Assembly (NCBI GenBank): GCA_020796225.1
Contig: CM036767.1
Coordinates: 14,288,927-14,352,926 of the forward strand
Source of the DNA: Arion vulgaris
Taxonomy: Eukaryota; Mollusca; Gastropoda; Stylommatophora; Arionidae
Length of the DNA stretch: 64,000 nucleotides
Direction of reading: 5' to 3'
Each line of letters begins with the position of its first letter. Position 1 is the stretch's first letter. The translations under genes were made by a program, and so were the position numbers. The notes below the pieces were generated by a model. That model saw only the letters and a list, made by a program, of their open reading frames with translations, was not told the DNA's origin and ran no database searches. This document shows positions 53,795 through 62,960 of this stretch, piece by piece.

Positions 53795-53890
53795 GAAACG
53801 TTGCTGTATTTTGTCATTGTTTTTGTAATTTGTAAAACTACAGTACTTTGTAATTACGTGTTTTGCCAATCAAATAGTTTTACTGCAGTT
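53795..53890. repeat. Hairpin repeat H, single arm
   Basis: GAAACGTTGCTGTATTTTGT, CATTGTTTTTGTAATTTG and GTGTTTTGCCAATCAAATAG match the right arm and outer end of copy 2. The GATAAAG part is missing. It lies about 90 bases from a slo1 exon. Confidence 0.75.
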
Positions 53891-53981
53891 CCATATATAT
53901 CCCATGAATATAAAGACATACTTTTGAAGGGTGTCAAAAAGATAACAATAGGAAAATGTTTGAAGTAAAGTAAATCCTTAC

Positions 53982-54094
53982 TCAGCTGCCTCAGGAAATG
54001 TAAGAGCACTGAAAGCACTGGACAAATATTCTGTGTACATCTCCATACCAGTGCCTCTCATATAGTCTTTCTGCCATTGGGACATTTCTGGTGT
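53982..54094 (-). CDS. slo1: slo1 exon: RCK1 [13 protein letters not shown]
   Basis: This 113-base exon lies between CTACAG and GTAAGG. It encodes [20 protein letters not shown] followed by [18 protein letters not shown]. The Met in MYTEY is the family's conserved Met linked to RCK1 Ca2+ sensing, and the Glu completed at the exon junction (AAELCF) is also conserved. The exon ends two bases into that Glu codon. Confidence 0.95.
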
Positions 54095-54581
54095 CTGTAG
54101 AACAAAGAGAATGACAGATTATGTTTCTCAGTTATTACCAGTAGAATCTGTTCCCAACTTTAATAAAATTGTAAAATAGATAAGATTTGCCACACTAAAA
54201 TGGAATTGTAAATATGGGTAAGGTTGCAGTGTTACAACTCTTTGCTCCCCTTGTGAACCCCTGTAACTCACAGGCGTTTACTTATTTAATGTTCCTTTTG
54301 CATATATATGTCGTAGCAAATTTTGCTCACATATTACTCCCGTTAATGGACACGTGATATTTAATTGAGAACACCCAGTGTTACCTGTTGCCCCATCCTG
54401 TTGGAGAATAATTGTTGTTTAATCTACTACTGCTAATTCATAAAGTTTGAAAATGGAATAGACCACAGCTGACACACCATGTATGAAGGTTGTCTCACTA
54501 TCCACCACCGTTAGATAATTCTGTTTGTTATCTGTCATTCTTTCTGTCAGAAATATTAATCATAAACTAATGTAAGCTTAC

Positions 54582-54737
54582 TGGATTGTACGATCGCATG
54601 GTGAAGAGATTGGCCATCAAAGTTGAGAATCCTGGGGCTAGACAACTTTGGGCAATAAAACCAAGTTTCAGTTCAGCCACACAGACTGCATCATCTCCCC
54701 TCTTCCAGTCCCAGCTGGGAATGTTCAGCAAGTATGC
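54582..54737 (-). CDS. slo1: slo1 exon: RCK1 [11 protein letters not shown] / [12 protein letters not shown]
   Basis: This exon is exactly 52 codons, flanked by TTTCCAG and GTAAGC. It encodes [20 protein letters not shown], then [20 protein letters not shown] and [12 protein letters not shown]. It is the most conserved part of RCK1 and shows only minor differences from other invertebrate Slo1 proteins. The intron to the next exon is the shortest in the window (487 bases). Confidence 0.97.
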
Positions 54738-54904
54738 CTGGAAATCATAAATAAAAATGAGTTATGTCTCTTTCTTTCCAAACTTCTGTGAAGTTGCTGG
54801 TCTGTCATGTATTTGATAGCAATTATGTACTATTTATAATCTAGTAAGCTGACAGACCTTATGGGATACTCTCAAATCATAGATTTTATATCAGTACCAT
54901 TCTT

Positions 54905-55065
54905 GGCTGAAATCGGATGCACATGTCCTGAACGTGTAGAAGTCTATGCGTTTAGGGCCTACCAAACCAATGTGCAATGTATACACGTTCTTGGCAAAGA
55001 TCAAACATATCACAAAGAGTGATTAAAATTGGTCGTAAAGAACGAACGCAAAGAAGAAGATATCA
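54905..55065 (+). repeat. SINE family 4b, 3' part
   Basis: GAAATCGGATGCACATGTCC, GTAGAAGTCTATGCGTTTAG, CAAACCAATGTGCAATG and GAACGAACGCAAAGAAGAAG. The 5' half is absent. Confidence 0.82.
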
Positions 55066-55174
55066 ATACCAGATTGACTTTGTTGTGCTGTGTCAAATGC
55101 TGAACGCTGTCTATGTTACAAAGGAGTTTTATCTGTGAAATTCCCAAAGTTCATGGGACAATGGAAAGTGTTCA

Positions 55175-55435
55175 TCTATAGTTAAGAGAATAGAACACAC
55201 ATTGAGAAGACCAACCAGAAGCATTGAAAGACGGGTATTGTTTTAGAACCTGCAGTAAATGAGGAGCAGAGGAAGGTCTAGAAATACCTGGTGAAGGGAG
55301 CTGGAGACTTATATTAAAAGGATAGGCAAGATGTGGAAAGAATTGGAAGGGATGGCAAGAGAGAGGAAGGGCTGGAAGAAGTTTGTTAAAGACCTGTGGA
55401 GTTGGAAGTTGAAAGGTGAAGAAAAAAAATGAAGT
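55175..55435 (+). pseudogene. LINE-C 3' fragment, degraded
   Basis: ACACATTGAGAAGACCAACC, GAGGAAGGTCTAGAAATACC and GGGCTGGAAGAAGTTTGTTA follow the LINE-C tail order (GHTLRRP, GRSRNTW, WKKFV) with stops. Confidence 0.65.
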
Positions 55436-55660
55436 GAAGAAATAGAACATTCAAGTTACCAGATAAATGATACATATTACCAGCTCAACAGAAAATAGCA
55501 AGTCATAATATTCATATTCAGAAAACTAGACAAATGAGAGGCAGAATAAGGAGCCCACTTAACCAGTGAGCCACGGAAGACATCAGCCTGCATACTTTTC
55601 AACAAATTCTTGGGAGGACTGAGCACCTACGTGTCTGGCTGAAGCACTTTGAGGTCAGTT

Positions 55661-55869
55661 TTTTGTTTGTTTTTTTAGATCCAGAAGCACTTGAGCTTTT
55701 CAGCTCTTTGGCTCGGTGCCATGGACATCATAATCCTTCGGTTCGGTGCCACGAACACCGTAAATCTGGGGAATCTGTGGTTTTTCTGCCATCCTGGGTT
55801 GAACCCGCACACACAGAGCGATAGTCACCCGTAGTCCAACGCGCTACGAACAAGCTGGGCAGACGGGCA
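55661..55869 (-). repeat. SINE family 3 with 11-base target duplication
   Basis: TGAGGTCAGTT flanks both sides (55650-55660 and 55870-55880). The body is nearly identical to the copy at 9814 (TTTGGCTCGGTGCCATGGAC, CCGTAGTCCAACGCGCTACG). It ends about 50 bases before the donor of a slo1 exon. Confidence 0.9.
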
Positions 55870-55917
55870 TGAGGTCAGTTAAATAACCAAAAGATGTTAG
55901 AATTTGCCCACACTTAC

Positions 55918-56070
55918 CTTGTTGTGATACTGCAGTAACTGTACAATGACTTTAATATCAGAATGAAAGTTCTTGATAGAAATGACCCTCATTATGTTTG
56001 CTGCATCTTCTTGGTCAGGGTCTTGACAATACTTGTTTGCCAACACAAGACATGCATCTGCTTGTTTGAT
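55918..56070 (-). CDS. slo1: slo1 exon: RCK1 [12 protein letters not shown] / [10 protein letters not shown]
   Basis: This exon is exactly 51 codons, with a TTGTCAG acceptor and GTAAGT donor. It begins [20 protein letters not shown], continues [20 protein letters not shown] and ends [11 protein letters not shown]. These blocks are close to invariant across animal Slo1 channels. There is no frame break or stop. Confidence 0.97.
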
Positions 56071-56339
56071 CTGACAAGTAAAGAATACTACACTTTTTTA
56101 AACGTCGTAACAATGCTGCTTTTTAAGTCTCAACATACAACATCAAAAACACACTATAGACACATATGTAAATTACTCCTGACACATGCACAAAATAGAC
56201 ACTAAAAAAAAGAATGCAAACTATTTCTAAAAAATAAAAACAAAATGATGACACTAGCATCAAAGGATAAAAGAAAACTAGTCAAGACAGAAATGAAGTG
56301 TCTAGGCAGAATGTTGCAGAATCAAGAAGAAACTGGTTT

Positions 56340-56740
56340 AGAAATTCTTCTTCTTCTGTGTTCTCACTAGATTGGGATTTCGGATTCTCTAATAAAGGCA
56401 GTCGTCTGTTTCAGATCATCAACCACGCCATACAGTTTGTCTTGGACGCTACTGTAAGTGGGCCACCTCTTTCTTCTCAAGTCTGCATACTGGGGGCAGT
56501 TCTATAGGATATAATTCCTATGATTTCTGCTTCCCGTTTGTGCCGACCTTTTCCAGCAGTAAGTTTTGGCCATCCTCATAATGGTAGGTCTGACATTCTT
56601 ACTGCGTGGCTAAATCTCCAAGGCAGATTGGCGACCGTAGAATCCGTTATCCCATTCCTCATTGTGAGGGTCGTTGCACCATGTTATGCGCCTTATGGCC
56701 TGGTGCATCCGTTTCTGCAAGCATTTGTTTCGGTTAGCAT
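56340..56740 (-). repeat. LINE-like tail, unclassified
   Basis: The stretch TTCTTCTTCTTCTGTGTTC to GTTTCGGTTAGCATTCCC has the look of the C-terminal coding and 3' end of a LINE in minus orientation (Cys/His-rich, with ATGCACCAGGCCATAAGGCG). No motif is firm enough to name the family. Confidence 0.4.
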
Positions 56741-56744
56741 TCCC

Positions 56745-56872
56745 TAGCGGACACGTGCATCCAATTTCAGCCAAACCTCCTTAGTTGCCTCTTACGACAT
56801 GCATGGCAGGTAACAGTGGTTCTATTCTTTACACCCCAAATTGGGCCCGGTAACCACTCGGACGGCTATCTT
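56745..56872 (-). repeat. SINE family 4b, 5' part
   Basis: GGACACGTGCATCCAATTTC, CCTTAGTTGCCTCTTACGAC and GGGCCCGGTAACCACTCGG. Only the 5' half is present. Confidence 0.8.
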
Positions 56873-56964
56873 CTAAAATTCCATTGGTAATCTTGCAAAT
56901 TCCATTTACCAAATCAAGTAGACAGTAATATAAAATGTACAGATCCCATTGAACCAAGTGGTGA

Positions 56965-57240
56965 AGAAAATACTCTGATGTTGGCTATTACACATCATGA
57001 GAAAGCACAAGCAGAATATAACAAGAATAGTCCTTTCTGGAACCCATATTGAAAGTGAAAGAGAGGAAAGCATAGACATACATAGAAAAAGCATTTGGAG
57101 GCAGAGATTAAGAATATACAGAAGAACTGGAAGAAGATGCAAGAGATTGCTAAATATAAGAAGTTTGGCATGAATTTGTTTAGGGCTTATGCCACAACCA
57201 TAGTTAAAACCCTGGGAAACCCTGAAGCGGACTTTACTGA
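56965..57240 (+). pseudogene. LINE-C 3' fragment, degraded
   Basis: AATATAACAAGAATAGTCCT, AGAACTGGAAGAAGATGCAA and GAGATTGCTAAATATAAGAA follow the order of the LINE-C copy at 16370-16550. Confidence 0.7.
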
Positions 57241-57505
57241 CCATCATCATCATCAAGTAGCTTGTCCCTTCCGGGAAATTGGCTCCAATGACAGCAGTAC
57301 TGAAAAACCTTCTGTTCTGTGCAAGATGACCGGCGTCCTCAGCAGTCATTCTTAGATCATCAATGACATCTTGTACCCATCATCTTCTAGGGCTTCCTTT
57401 CATTCTTCTTCCAGGCAAAATTCACTCTAAAATTATCTTCTCTAGGCACTCATGTTGTTTGATGTGTTCAAAATATTTAATTTTTCTTGATGTTATGCTC
57501 TTTAA
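57240..57505 (-). pseudogene. LINE 3' region interrupted by a piggyBac element
   Basis: CAAGTAGCTTGTCCCTTCCG, CATCAATGACATCTTGTACCC and GGTTTCC-free T-rich 3' sequence look like the tail of a minus-strand LINE, continuing after 58238. The right side is only short. Confidence 0.45.
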
Positions 57506-58233
57506 CCTTTTGAACCCGCCCTCCCGATATTACGGTATTTTCATTAGTACACGTATACCCGGGGTGCCTACATATCGGGATGAGAATCCCTCCTCGTTAT
57601 TTGTCGGTGTTCAGCGATAACTTGTGTACTAGTGTGACGTCAAACACAGGAAATGCTTCCCTTAAAGGTTTATCTAAATGGCGGTTTGCATCGTGTTTGC
57701 AAACATAGTGATTTGATATTTGTTTATTAATTTTAAAAAGATGAAACGAGCACTGAAAATTTTGGAAATGGTCACTCAAAAAGGATAGCAACAGAGCAAG
57801 ATGTTGAACTTCTTTTAAATGATTCAGAAGATGAATTAGACTTAGAATATGATTATTCTGATAACGAAATCGAAAGTGAGGCGGATGATTATTTAGAAGA
57901 AGAATTATTTGAACCGACTGATGTTCAAATATAACAAACATGTCAGTGACTTTCCAAACATGGATTACAAAGACAAACCAGTCAAGAAAGTGAAGACACA
58001 ATTGTGGTGCACATTTTGTCAAAATTTCCTGTGTCTAAAGGAAGGATCTACATGTTGGGAAGACTGGCATAGTAAGCAGAAATACTGGAGATGATGGGGT
58101 AAGTCGATAAAAATTATAGGACACTTAATTCTGCCAATCTATCTTGTTTTTCAAACAATTCTGATATGTGCTGTTTTTGCTCAGGAGCCCAGGAAGAGAG
58201 TTTTTAAGGTATAGTTGGCCAGGGTTCAAAGGG
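57506..58233 (+). mobile_element. piggyBac deletion derivative (TTAA-flanked)
   Basis: TTAA at 57502-57505 and 58234-58237. The terminal inverted repeats are CCTTTTGAACCC and GGGTTCAAAGG. Inside, an acidic N-terminal segment and a cysteine-rich C-terminal segment of a transposase remain (next entry), while the catalytic DDD core is absent. At 728 bases it is an internally deleted, non-autonomous copy, and the only TTAA element here with coding remains. Confidence 0.88.
57730..58095 (+). pseudogene. piggyBac transposase remnant (both ends, core deleted)
   Basis: The 5' part reads RIATEQDVELLLNDSEDELD, then LEYDYSDNEIESEADDYLEE, the acidic stretch at the start of PGBD-type transposases. The 3' part, in another phase, reads HVSDFPNMDYKDKPVKKVKT, QLWCTFCQNFLCLKEGSTCW and EDWHSKQKYWR with a stop, a C-x2-C...C...C-W...H cysteine-rich domain that in this family binds the terminal repeats. 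The roughly 400 residues between, with the catalytic aspartates, are missing. It cannot transpose itself. Confidence 0.82.
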
Positions 58234-58274
58234 TTAATAGTCAACTCTCTTTAATATCAAACTTTACTTATAGA

Positions 58275-58400
58275 GGAGAGAAATATCAGAATCAATTCCA
58301 TAGAAAAGATTGAACAAGTTGCCCAGGATAGAGTGGTATAGAGAAATTGCTAGCAGCTGTATGTAATGTTTAACAATACGAGATGAATACAATACACACA
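58275..58400 (+). pseudogene. LINE-D 3' end fragment
   Basis: ATTCCATAGAAAAGATTGAA, CAAGTTGCCCAGGATAGAG and GAGAAATTGCTAGCAGC match, complemented, 5095-5170. In that family it codes for the EEIERVAQDRAVWRNYLQAL end. Confidence 0.7.
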
Positions 58401-58419
58401 ATAAACTATTTACTCAAAT

Positions 58420-58875
58420 GTGGAACGACAACTGATAAACTGCATATTTATTCCAACTCTCTGCTATCAGTGCCAAACATGGCCCCTGACTAAGACACAA
58501 GAAAGAAAGATTACAACATGTGAAATGAGATGTCTACGAAAAGCTGTCAACGTTACAAGGCGAGATAGAGTGAGAAACAAGAATATCAGAAGCATCGTTG
58601 GTACTATACCATGCATACAGTACATCGAGACGCAAAGAATCAAGTGGTTCGGCCATCTAATGAGAATGGAACCACATTTACTACCATCACATGCCTATAA
58701 TAATCGACACTCAGGACGCAGAGCACGAGGCAGGCCAAGAACAAGATGGATAGATAACATCTCAGAGTCCCTGCGAAGGCATGGACTAACAATGTCAAAC
58801 GCAACACACCTGGCACAAGATAGGAAACTAACTCTCCCACGACGCTTCACGGCAAATGTGGTTAAGATAAGATAA
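58420..58875 (+). pseudogene. LINE-A type ORF2 C-terminal fragment, 151 codons
   Basis: Open frame with FIPTLCYQCQTWPLTKTQER, CEMRCLRKAVNVTRRDRVRN, YIETQRIKWFGHLMRMEPHL and [20 protein letters not shown]. This is the conserved tail of a non-LTR retrotransposon ORF2. It is intact to its stop codon, and ends 24 bases before a slo1 exon on the other strand. Confidence 0.88.
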
Positions 58876-58898
58876 GAAGACTCAAATGTGGAACTTAC

Positions 58899-59004
58899 CC
58901 GCACTCTTTCTAAATCATTTGCATCCATAACTGATCCCTGAAAAAACTCAACTTGAGTGATAAGTCTTTTAAATAAGCCTTCCAACTCTAGTCCAGGTAA
59001 TCCC
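58899..59004 (-). CDS. slo1: slo1 exon: RCK1, LELEGLFKR...TQVEFFQG
   Basis: This 106-base exon runs from a TTTTAG acceptor to a GTAAGT donor and ends on a codon boundary. It encodes [20 protein letters not shown] followed by [15 protein letters not shown]. The Glu of TQVE corresponds to human E399 of the Mg2+ site. Most Slo1 proteins have His-Phe where this copy has Leu-Ile after FKR; that His is H394 in human numbering. A LINE 3' end lies only 24 bases beyond the donor. Confidence 0.95.
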
Positions 59005-59169
59005 CTAAAAGATGAAAGAGAAATTGGGCAATTGCTACTAATATTGATCTAGAAACTTAGGTTATCACATTAACATAAACAAGTCACATATGCAATGCTA
59101 TACAAGTTATGTGTTATTTAGTCTCCTAAAGCATAACCAATCTTTTCAGTATTCTAAGGTGATATCGCT

Positions 59170-59430
59170 TGTGTGGTGCCGGCGCCCACAAGGGAAGCAA
59201 AGAATAGTACCACTGCGATCTACAAGGCATGTCATAAGAGGCGACTGATGTAGGACCTAGGAAGCTACCCTAGTAAATATAAAGCGTCACAGAAATCGGA
59301 TGTGCTGGCCTACTTGTAGACGCCTAACTGGCACAATGTACAATCACTCTTAGTCTCAGATCACATACAAATCATACAGAGTGGTTAACAAGTGGTCGAT
59401 ATGGAGCGTTTGAAGAAGAAGAAGAGATGG
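59170..59430 (+). repeat. SINE family 4a, full-length copy
   Basis: Plus orientation: GTGGTGCCGGCGCCCACAAG, CAAGGCATGTCATAAGAGGC, GACTGATGTAGGACC, CGGATGTGCTGGCCTACTTG, GGTTAACAAGTGGTCGATAT, then GAAGAAGAAGA. Confidence 0.85.
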
Positions 59431-59469
59431 TATGGAATTCCATTATGTTTTACAAACATCAAGAAAAGC

Positions 59470-60310
59470 TGCTACAGCAAATTCACATGCAGTGTTGAAA
59501 CTTCTGTGCTGAAGTTTGAAGTCAAAACAGACAGTTGAGATGGATGTGTAATTTCATCCCTACTGTTCAGCATTGTCATTGATTGGGTGATGTGTAAAAC
59601 ACTGAAAGTAAGGCAAGAGGTATCAGTTTTTCCCCACTTATTTCCTGATGTCTTCATTTCTAAACCGTTATTTATTGATACTTCCAGCATTCTGCCTAAA
59701 CACTTCATCTCCGTCATGACTAATTTTCTTCTATCGTTTGATGTCAGCATCCAGGTTTGGCACTGATAGCCTAATGTCGGAAGCAGTGGCGGCTCGTGAT
59801 CGTTTTTGTTGGTGGGGCCAGACACAAATTTTTGGAAAATCATGGCTTTGGGTTAGGTTATAATTTAATTTATTAAATAATAAATACACGTTACACATTT
59901 TTTGGGGCCCGACCCCACTGGCCCTTAATGACGAGCCGCCACTGGTCGGAAGTAAGATTGTATTGAAGAATGTTCTTTCAGTGTTTATGGTGACATGTCT
60001 GCATTTCATAATTGGTTCCATTTGGTTTATGATTTGATTTGTTTTACTGCATCGATGTTGGATTTCGTTAGTTATATTTTTCATTCGCTAAAAAACTGCT
60101 TCCTAGGTATGTAAGTCTTAAATTTGTTTTAATTTATGTTTATCGATAGAGATATTGTAGTGTTTCCTTGCTAGCGAATGTCATTACTTCGGTTTTGTCA
60201 ATGTTTATTCTCGTGTTGTATCCATTGCATGTTAACAGGAATGTGTTAATGTGTTGTTGTAGCTATTCTTCTGTTGTTGATTTGATTGCCTGACCATCAA
60301 CAAAGAGCAA
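59470..60310 (-). pseudogene. LINE RT fragment with nested hAT MITE
   Basis: Minus orientation. Right of the MITE: YNTRINIDKTEVMT-like and NEIQHRCSKTNQIINQMEPI, then NTERTFFNTILLPT. Left of it: LPTLGYQCQTWMLTSNDRRK and MTEMKCLGRMLEVSINN. These are consecutive parts of an ORF2 after the RT palm, split by a 161-base insertion plus its 8-base duplication. Confidence 0.88.
59784..59944. mobile_element. hAT-type MITE with 8-base duplication
   Basis: The terminal inverted repeats are CAGTGGCGGCTCGT and ACGAGCCGCCACTG. GTCGGAAG flanks both sides (59776-59783, 59945-59952). The 161-base body has no coding content. It interrupts the LINE frame above. Confidence 0.93.
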
Positions 60311-60379
60311 TTAATTTAAAAGTTCTTCACGACAAAACGAAATTCGCTTGAGTTCTCCAGAAAAGTTGTACAAGCACAT

Positions 60380-60730
60380 CAATGATAGCCTTAACGTCTG
60401 CATCCAGCGCCACGGATTCTCTCTTTGCAACTTTTGTCAAATTTAATGTTGGTGGAAAAAGTGTTCCTGATATTGAAGGCATCGGTATCCATTCTTCCCA
60501 TAATGATATTTGTGAACCCGCATATCAGCTGAACAGTGTCTGCAGCACAGCCAACCACGACTTGCCCGCTTTAATCGATTTCCTCCGCTGGTGCTGAGCA
60601 GCTCGTGCAATGGGTGATCCTTTTTAGCACTTATTTTGAGGTATGCATGTGCTCTAGCTATCTTGAGTCTATACGCCATGGTTGGGAAATCCAGGAGAAA
60701 CCTCATCGCATTATGAAAACTGCAACGATG
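60380..60730 (-). pseudogene. LINE-I fragment, minus orientation
   Basis: The minus frame reads MRFLLDFPTMAYRLKIARAH, AYLKISAKKDHPLHELLSTS and GGNRLKRASRGW, a segment that precedes RNase H in I-clade elements. It lies head to head with the plus-strand fragment that follows. Confidence 0.72.
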
Positions 60731-61400
60731 GTGCAGTTGTGAATTACACGGATGGATTGGTAGTTCGTCACGAAAAGTCTGCATGGGCCTTTTCTGCAAG
60801 CTCATGTGGCAGAATGGTCTAGGAGGCCAGTGGTGCATTTCGTATGACAACAAGCAGCATGACAATGGAGGTACTGGCGGTGACTAATGCTTTACGTTGG
60901 CTGGAGTCACAAAACTACACTCATGCGTACATTCTGAGTGATTCATTGAGTATGATCCGCAAGGTAGAGGCTGGTTCGGTGCGCAAGCAATGGACTGAAT
61001 CACTACAAGCGTCAACAATTTGCAGAATCACACTTATCTTCGTTCGGGGCACATGGGTGTCGTTGACAATGAGAGGCTCTACCACCATATCAGAGGGCCA
61101 GCCAATAGATGGAGCTGATATTTTGAATGCCCTCATAGAGTGTGGCAGCGAAGAAGATTTTCATTTAAACCAATCCACGTCACTACTAGATTGCAGGAGC
61201 TGGGTTTGAAGATTGGAGTAGCAAGAAAAGAACAGCGTAACAAGTACGTGAGTAGGCTCATCAATCAAAATGGTACGGTCAGTCGCTGGATGCTGTTGGA
61301 GATATTGCGAAGGAGATCGGAGCACCTATGGACATGTCCGAGTGCAATGAAGATATTCCAAACTGAAACTGTACAAGCACACTTTTTGTCACCTTTATCA
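60730..61400 (+). pseudogene. LINE-I RNase H domain and 3' end
   Basis: RNase H features in order: VNYTDGLVV (first Asp), MEVLAVTNALRWLE (Glu), YILSDSLSMIRKVE (second Asp). After frame shifts the family tail follows (DILNALIECGSEEDF, LLEILRRRSEHLWTCPS). A stop at about 60820 and at least one shift after IFVRG break it. Confidence 0.85.
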
Positions 61401-61574
61401 CATCTATCTATCTATTATCTAATCCTGTTTTGCCTTTTGGCATCAGGTTGAAAAAGAAGACACCTGGGGTGAGCCTCCCTATGTGCCTTGTCTTTCCTTC
61501 TTTTCTACTGTCTTGATTTGCCTCACAGCTTCAGTGTAAGAAGAGATTTATAGAACAGGGCTTTTGTGTGCGCT

Positions 61575-61992
61575 TCATATATCATATCAAATAATCACAT
61601 CATATATCACATTATATATCACATCAAATAATCATATCATATATCACATCATATATTACATCAAATAATCACATCATATATCACATCATCGTCGCCCGAG
61701 TGGTTACTGGGGCCCAAATTTGGGGTGTAAAGAATAGAACCACTGTTACCTGCCACGCATGTCGTAAGAGGCGACTAAGGAGGTTTAGCTGTAATCAGAT
61801 GCATGTGTCCTAAACGTGTAGAAGTCTTATGGGTTTAGGGGCCTACCAAACCAATGTGCAAGGTAAGGTGTACATGTTCTTGGCAAAGATCAAACATATC
61901 ACAAAGAGTGATTAAAATTGGTCGTAAAGAACGAACGAAAGAAGAAGAAGATATCACATCATATATCACATCATATATCACATCATATATCA
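61575..61992. repeat. ATATCACATCA tandem array split by a SINE
   Basis: Units of CATATATCACAT with AAATAAT variants lie at 61575-61689 and again at 61950-61992. The SINE 4b copy between them (61690-61953) is flanked by ATATCACATCAT, a likely target duplication. Confidence 0.85.
61690..61950 (+). repeat. SINE family 4b, full-length copy
   Basis: CGCCCGAGTGGTTACTGGGG, ATGTCGTAAGAGGCGACTAA, GTGTCCTAAACGTGTAGAAG, TTGGCAAAGATCAAACATAT and AAAGAAGAAGAAG. A small insertion (AAGGTAAGG) distinguishes it from the consensus. Confidence 0.88.
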
Positions 61993-62020
61993 CAACAAAT
62001 AATGAAAAACATGCACTTAC

Positions 62021-62131
62021 TTGTGTATAAACACAATCTCGACATCAACATCTTCTCTGTCTTCATGAAGGAAGTCATTCAGAAAGTTGGATACTGAGTA
62101 AAATGTGATATGTCCACAAACCACAACATGC
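62021..62131 (-). CDS. slo1: slo1 exon: RCK1 first strand, Ca2+ and Mg2+ site residues
   Basis: This 111-base exon has a TTTAG acceptor and GTAAGT donor. It encodes [20 protein letters not shown] followed by [17 protein letters not shown], the start of RCK1. The acidic residues equivalent to human D362 and D367 (in NDFLHED) and the Mg2+-site E374 (in DVDVE) are present, as is the His equivalent to H365. The exon ends two bases into a codon completed by the next exon as Lys. Confidence 0.95.
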
Positions 62132-62309
62132 CTAAATATAGAAATAACATGGATAGATTTGTTATAATGTTATTGTTAGTTTTTATCAAATCATCTTCTA
62201 AGCCATCTGGGCAGACCCATAGGTGCTTAGTTATCTTCCAACTTCCAGGCCATGTTATGAAGGAGATATATGTTTATAGATTGTCTGGCTTAATAGTTAA
62301 AACACATTT

Positions 62310-62585
62310 CCTAATGGAGGTTTCCTTGGAGAAGTGGTTAAGATGTTTGCTTTGTGTACTGAAGGTTGTAGATTCAAATCTGGATCATGACATTTGGTTT
62401 ACATATGCTTTTTTTTCCCAGAGATCCCTACAATTGTTGCAGAAGCTACAAAGTTTGTGTTTTGTATAACACTCTCGACGAGTGGAGTGCCATTTCTGCC
62501 GCAGTGGATGGAGCCATATGGTGAAGTCTGGTGCAATGAAGTCAATCCTTCGCTTTTAGAACCTTTTAGACATTTCTTATTCTGA
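62310..62585 (+). repeat. SINE family 2, copy near 5' exons
   Basis: GGAGAAGTGGTTAAGATGTT, GAAGGTTGTAGATTCAAATC, CCAGAGATCCCTACAATTGT and CTGGTGCAATGAAGTCAATCC. Confidence 0.8.
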
Positions 62586-62589
62586 TCCT

Positions 62590-62960
62590 CAGATGCGCAG
62601 TCCTACTTGTGCATCAGTTGATTCTCTCTCGATCACCGCTTAGACTGATGTACATAAATTCTGCTGTTGTTTTTAGGGACTCCGTCCCTCCATAGTACAG
62701 CTTCTCATTTAGATCGGTATTTTCTGGCCAGGTTTTGTTTCTCAGACCTGCTAGCAGTGGGCAGTCTTGCAGTAGGTGCTCTGCCGTCATGTCCGCCGTC
62801 TCGCAGTGGCACAGGCTAGTTGTGCCAATTTAAAAATTGTTGTACATGTGGGACCGAAGTCTGTTATGGCCAGTATGGAGGCGGAAAATGACAACTTTTT
62901 TGTTACAAGACAGACCATAGTACCCATCTTCGGCGCTGTGTTGAGGGTGGTCTTGTGACC
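62590..62960 (-). repeat. LINE-G 3' tail
   Basis: In minus orientation TAEHLLQDCPLLAGLRNKTW and PENTDLNEKLYYGGTESLKT can be read at about 62660-62795, the Cys/His tail found after RNase H in several invertebrate LINEs. The rest has stops. Confidence 0.7.

Noticed and set aside
57597..58022. 141-codon minus-strand frame as a gene
   Set aside because: It is opposite the piggyBac transposase remnant and has no motif; the plus strand explains the sequence.
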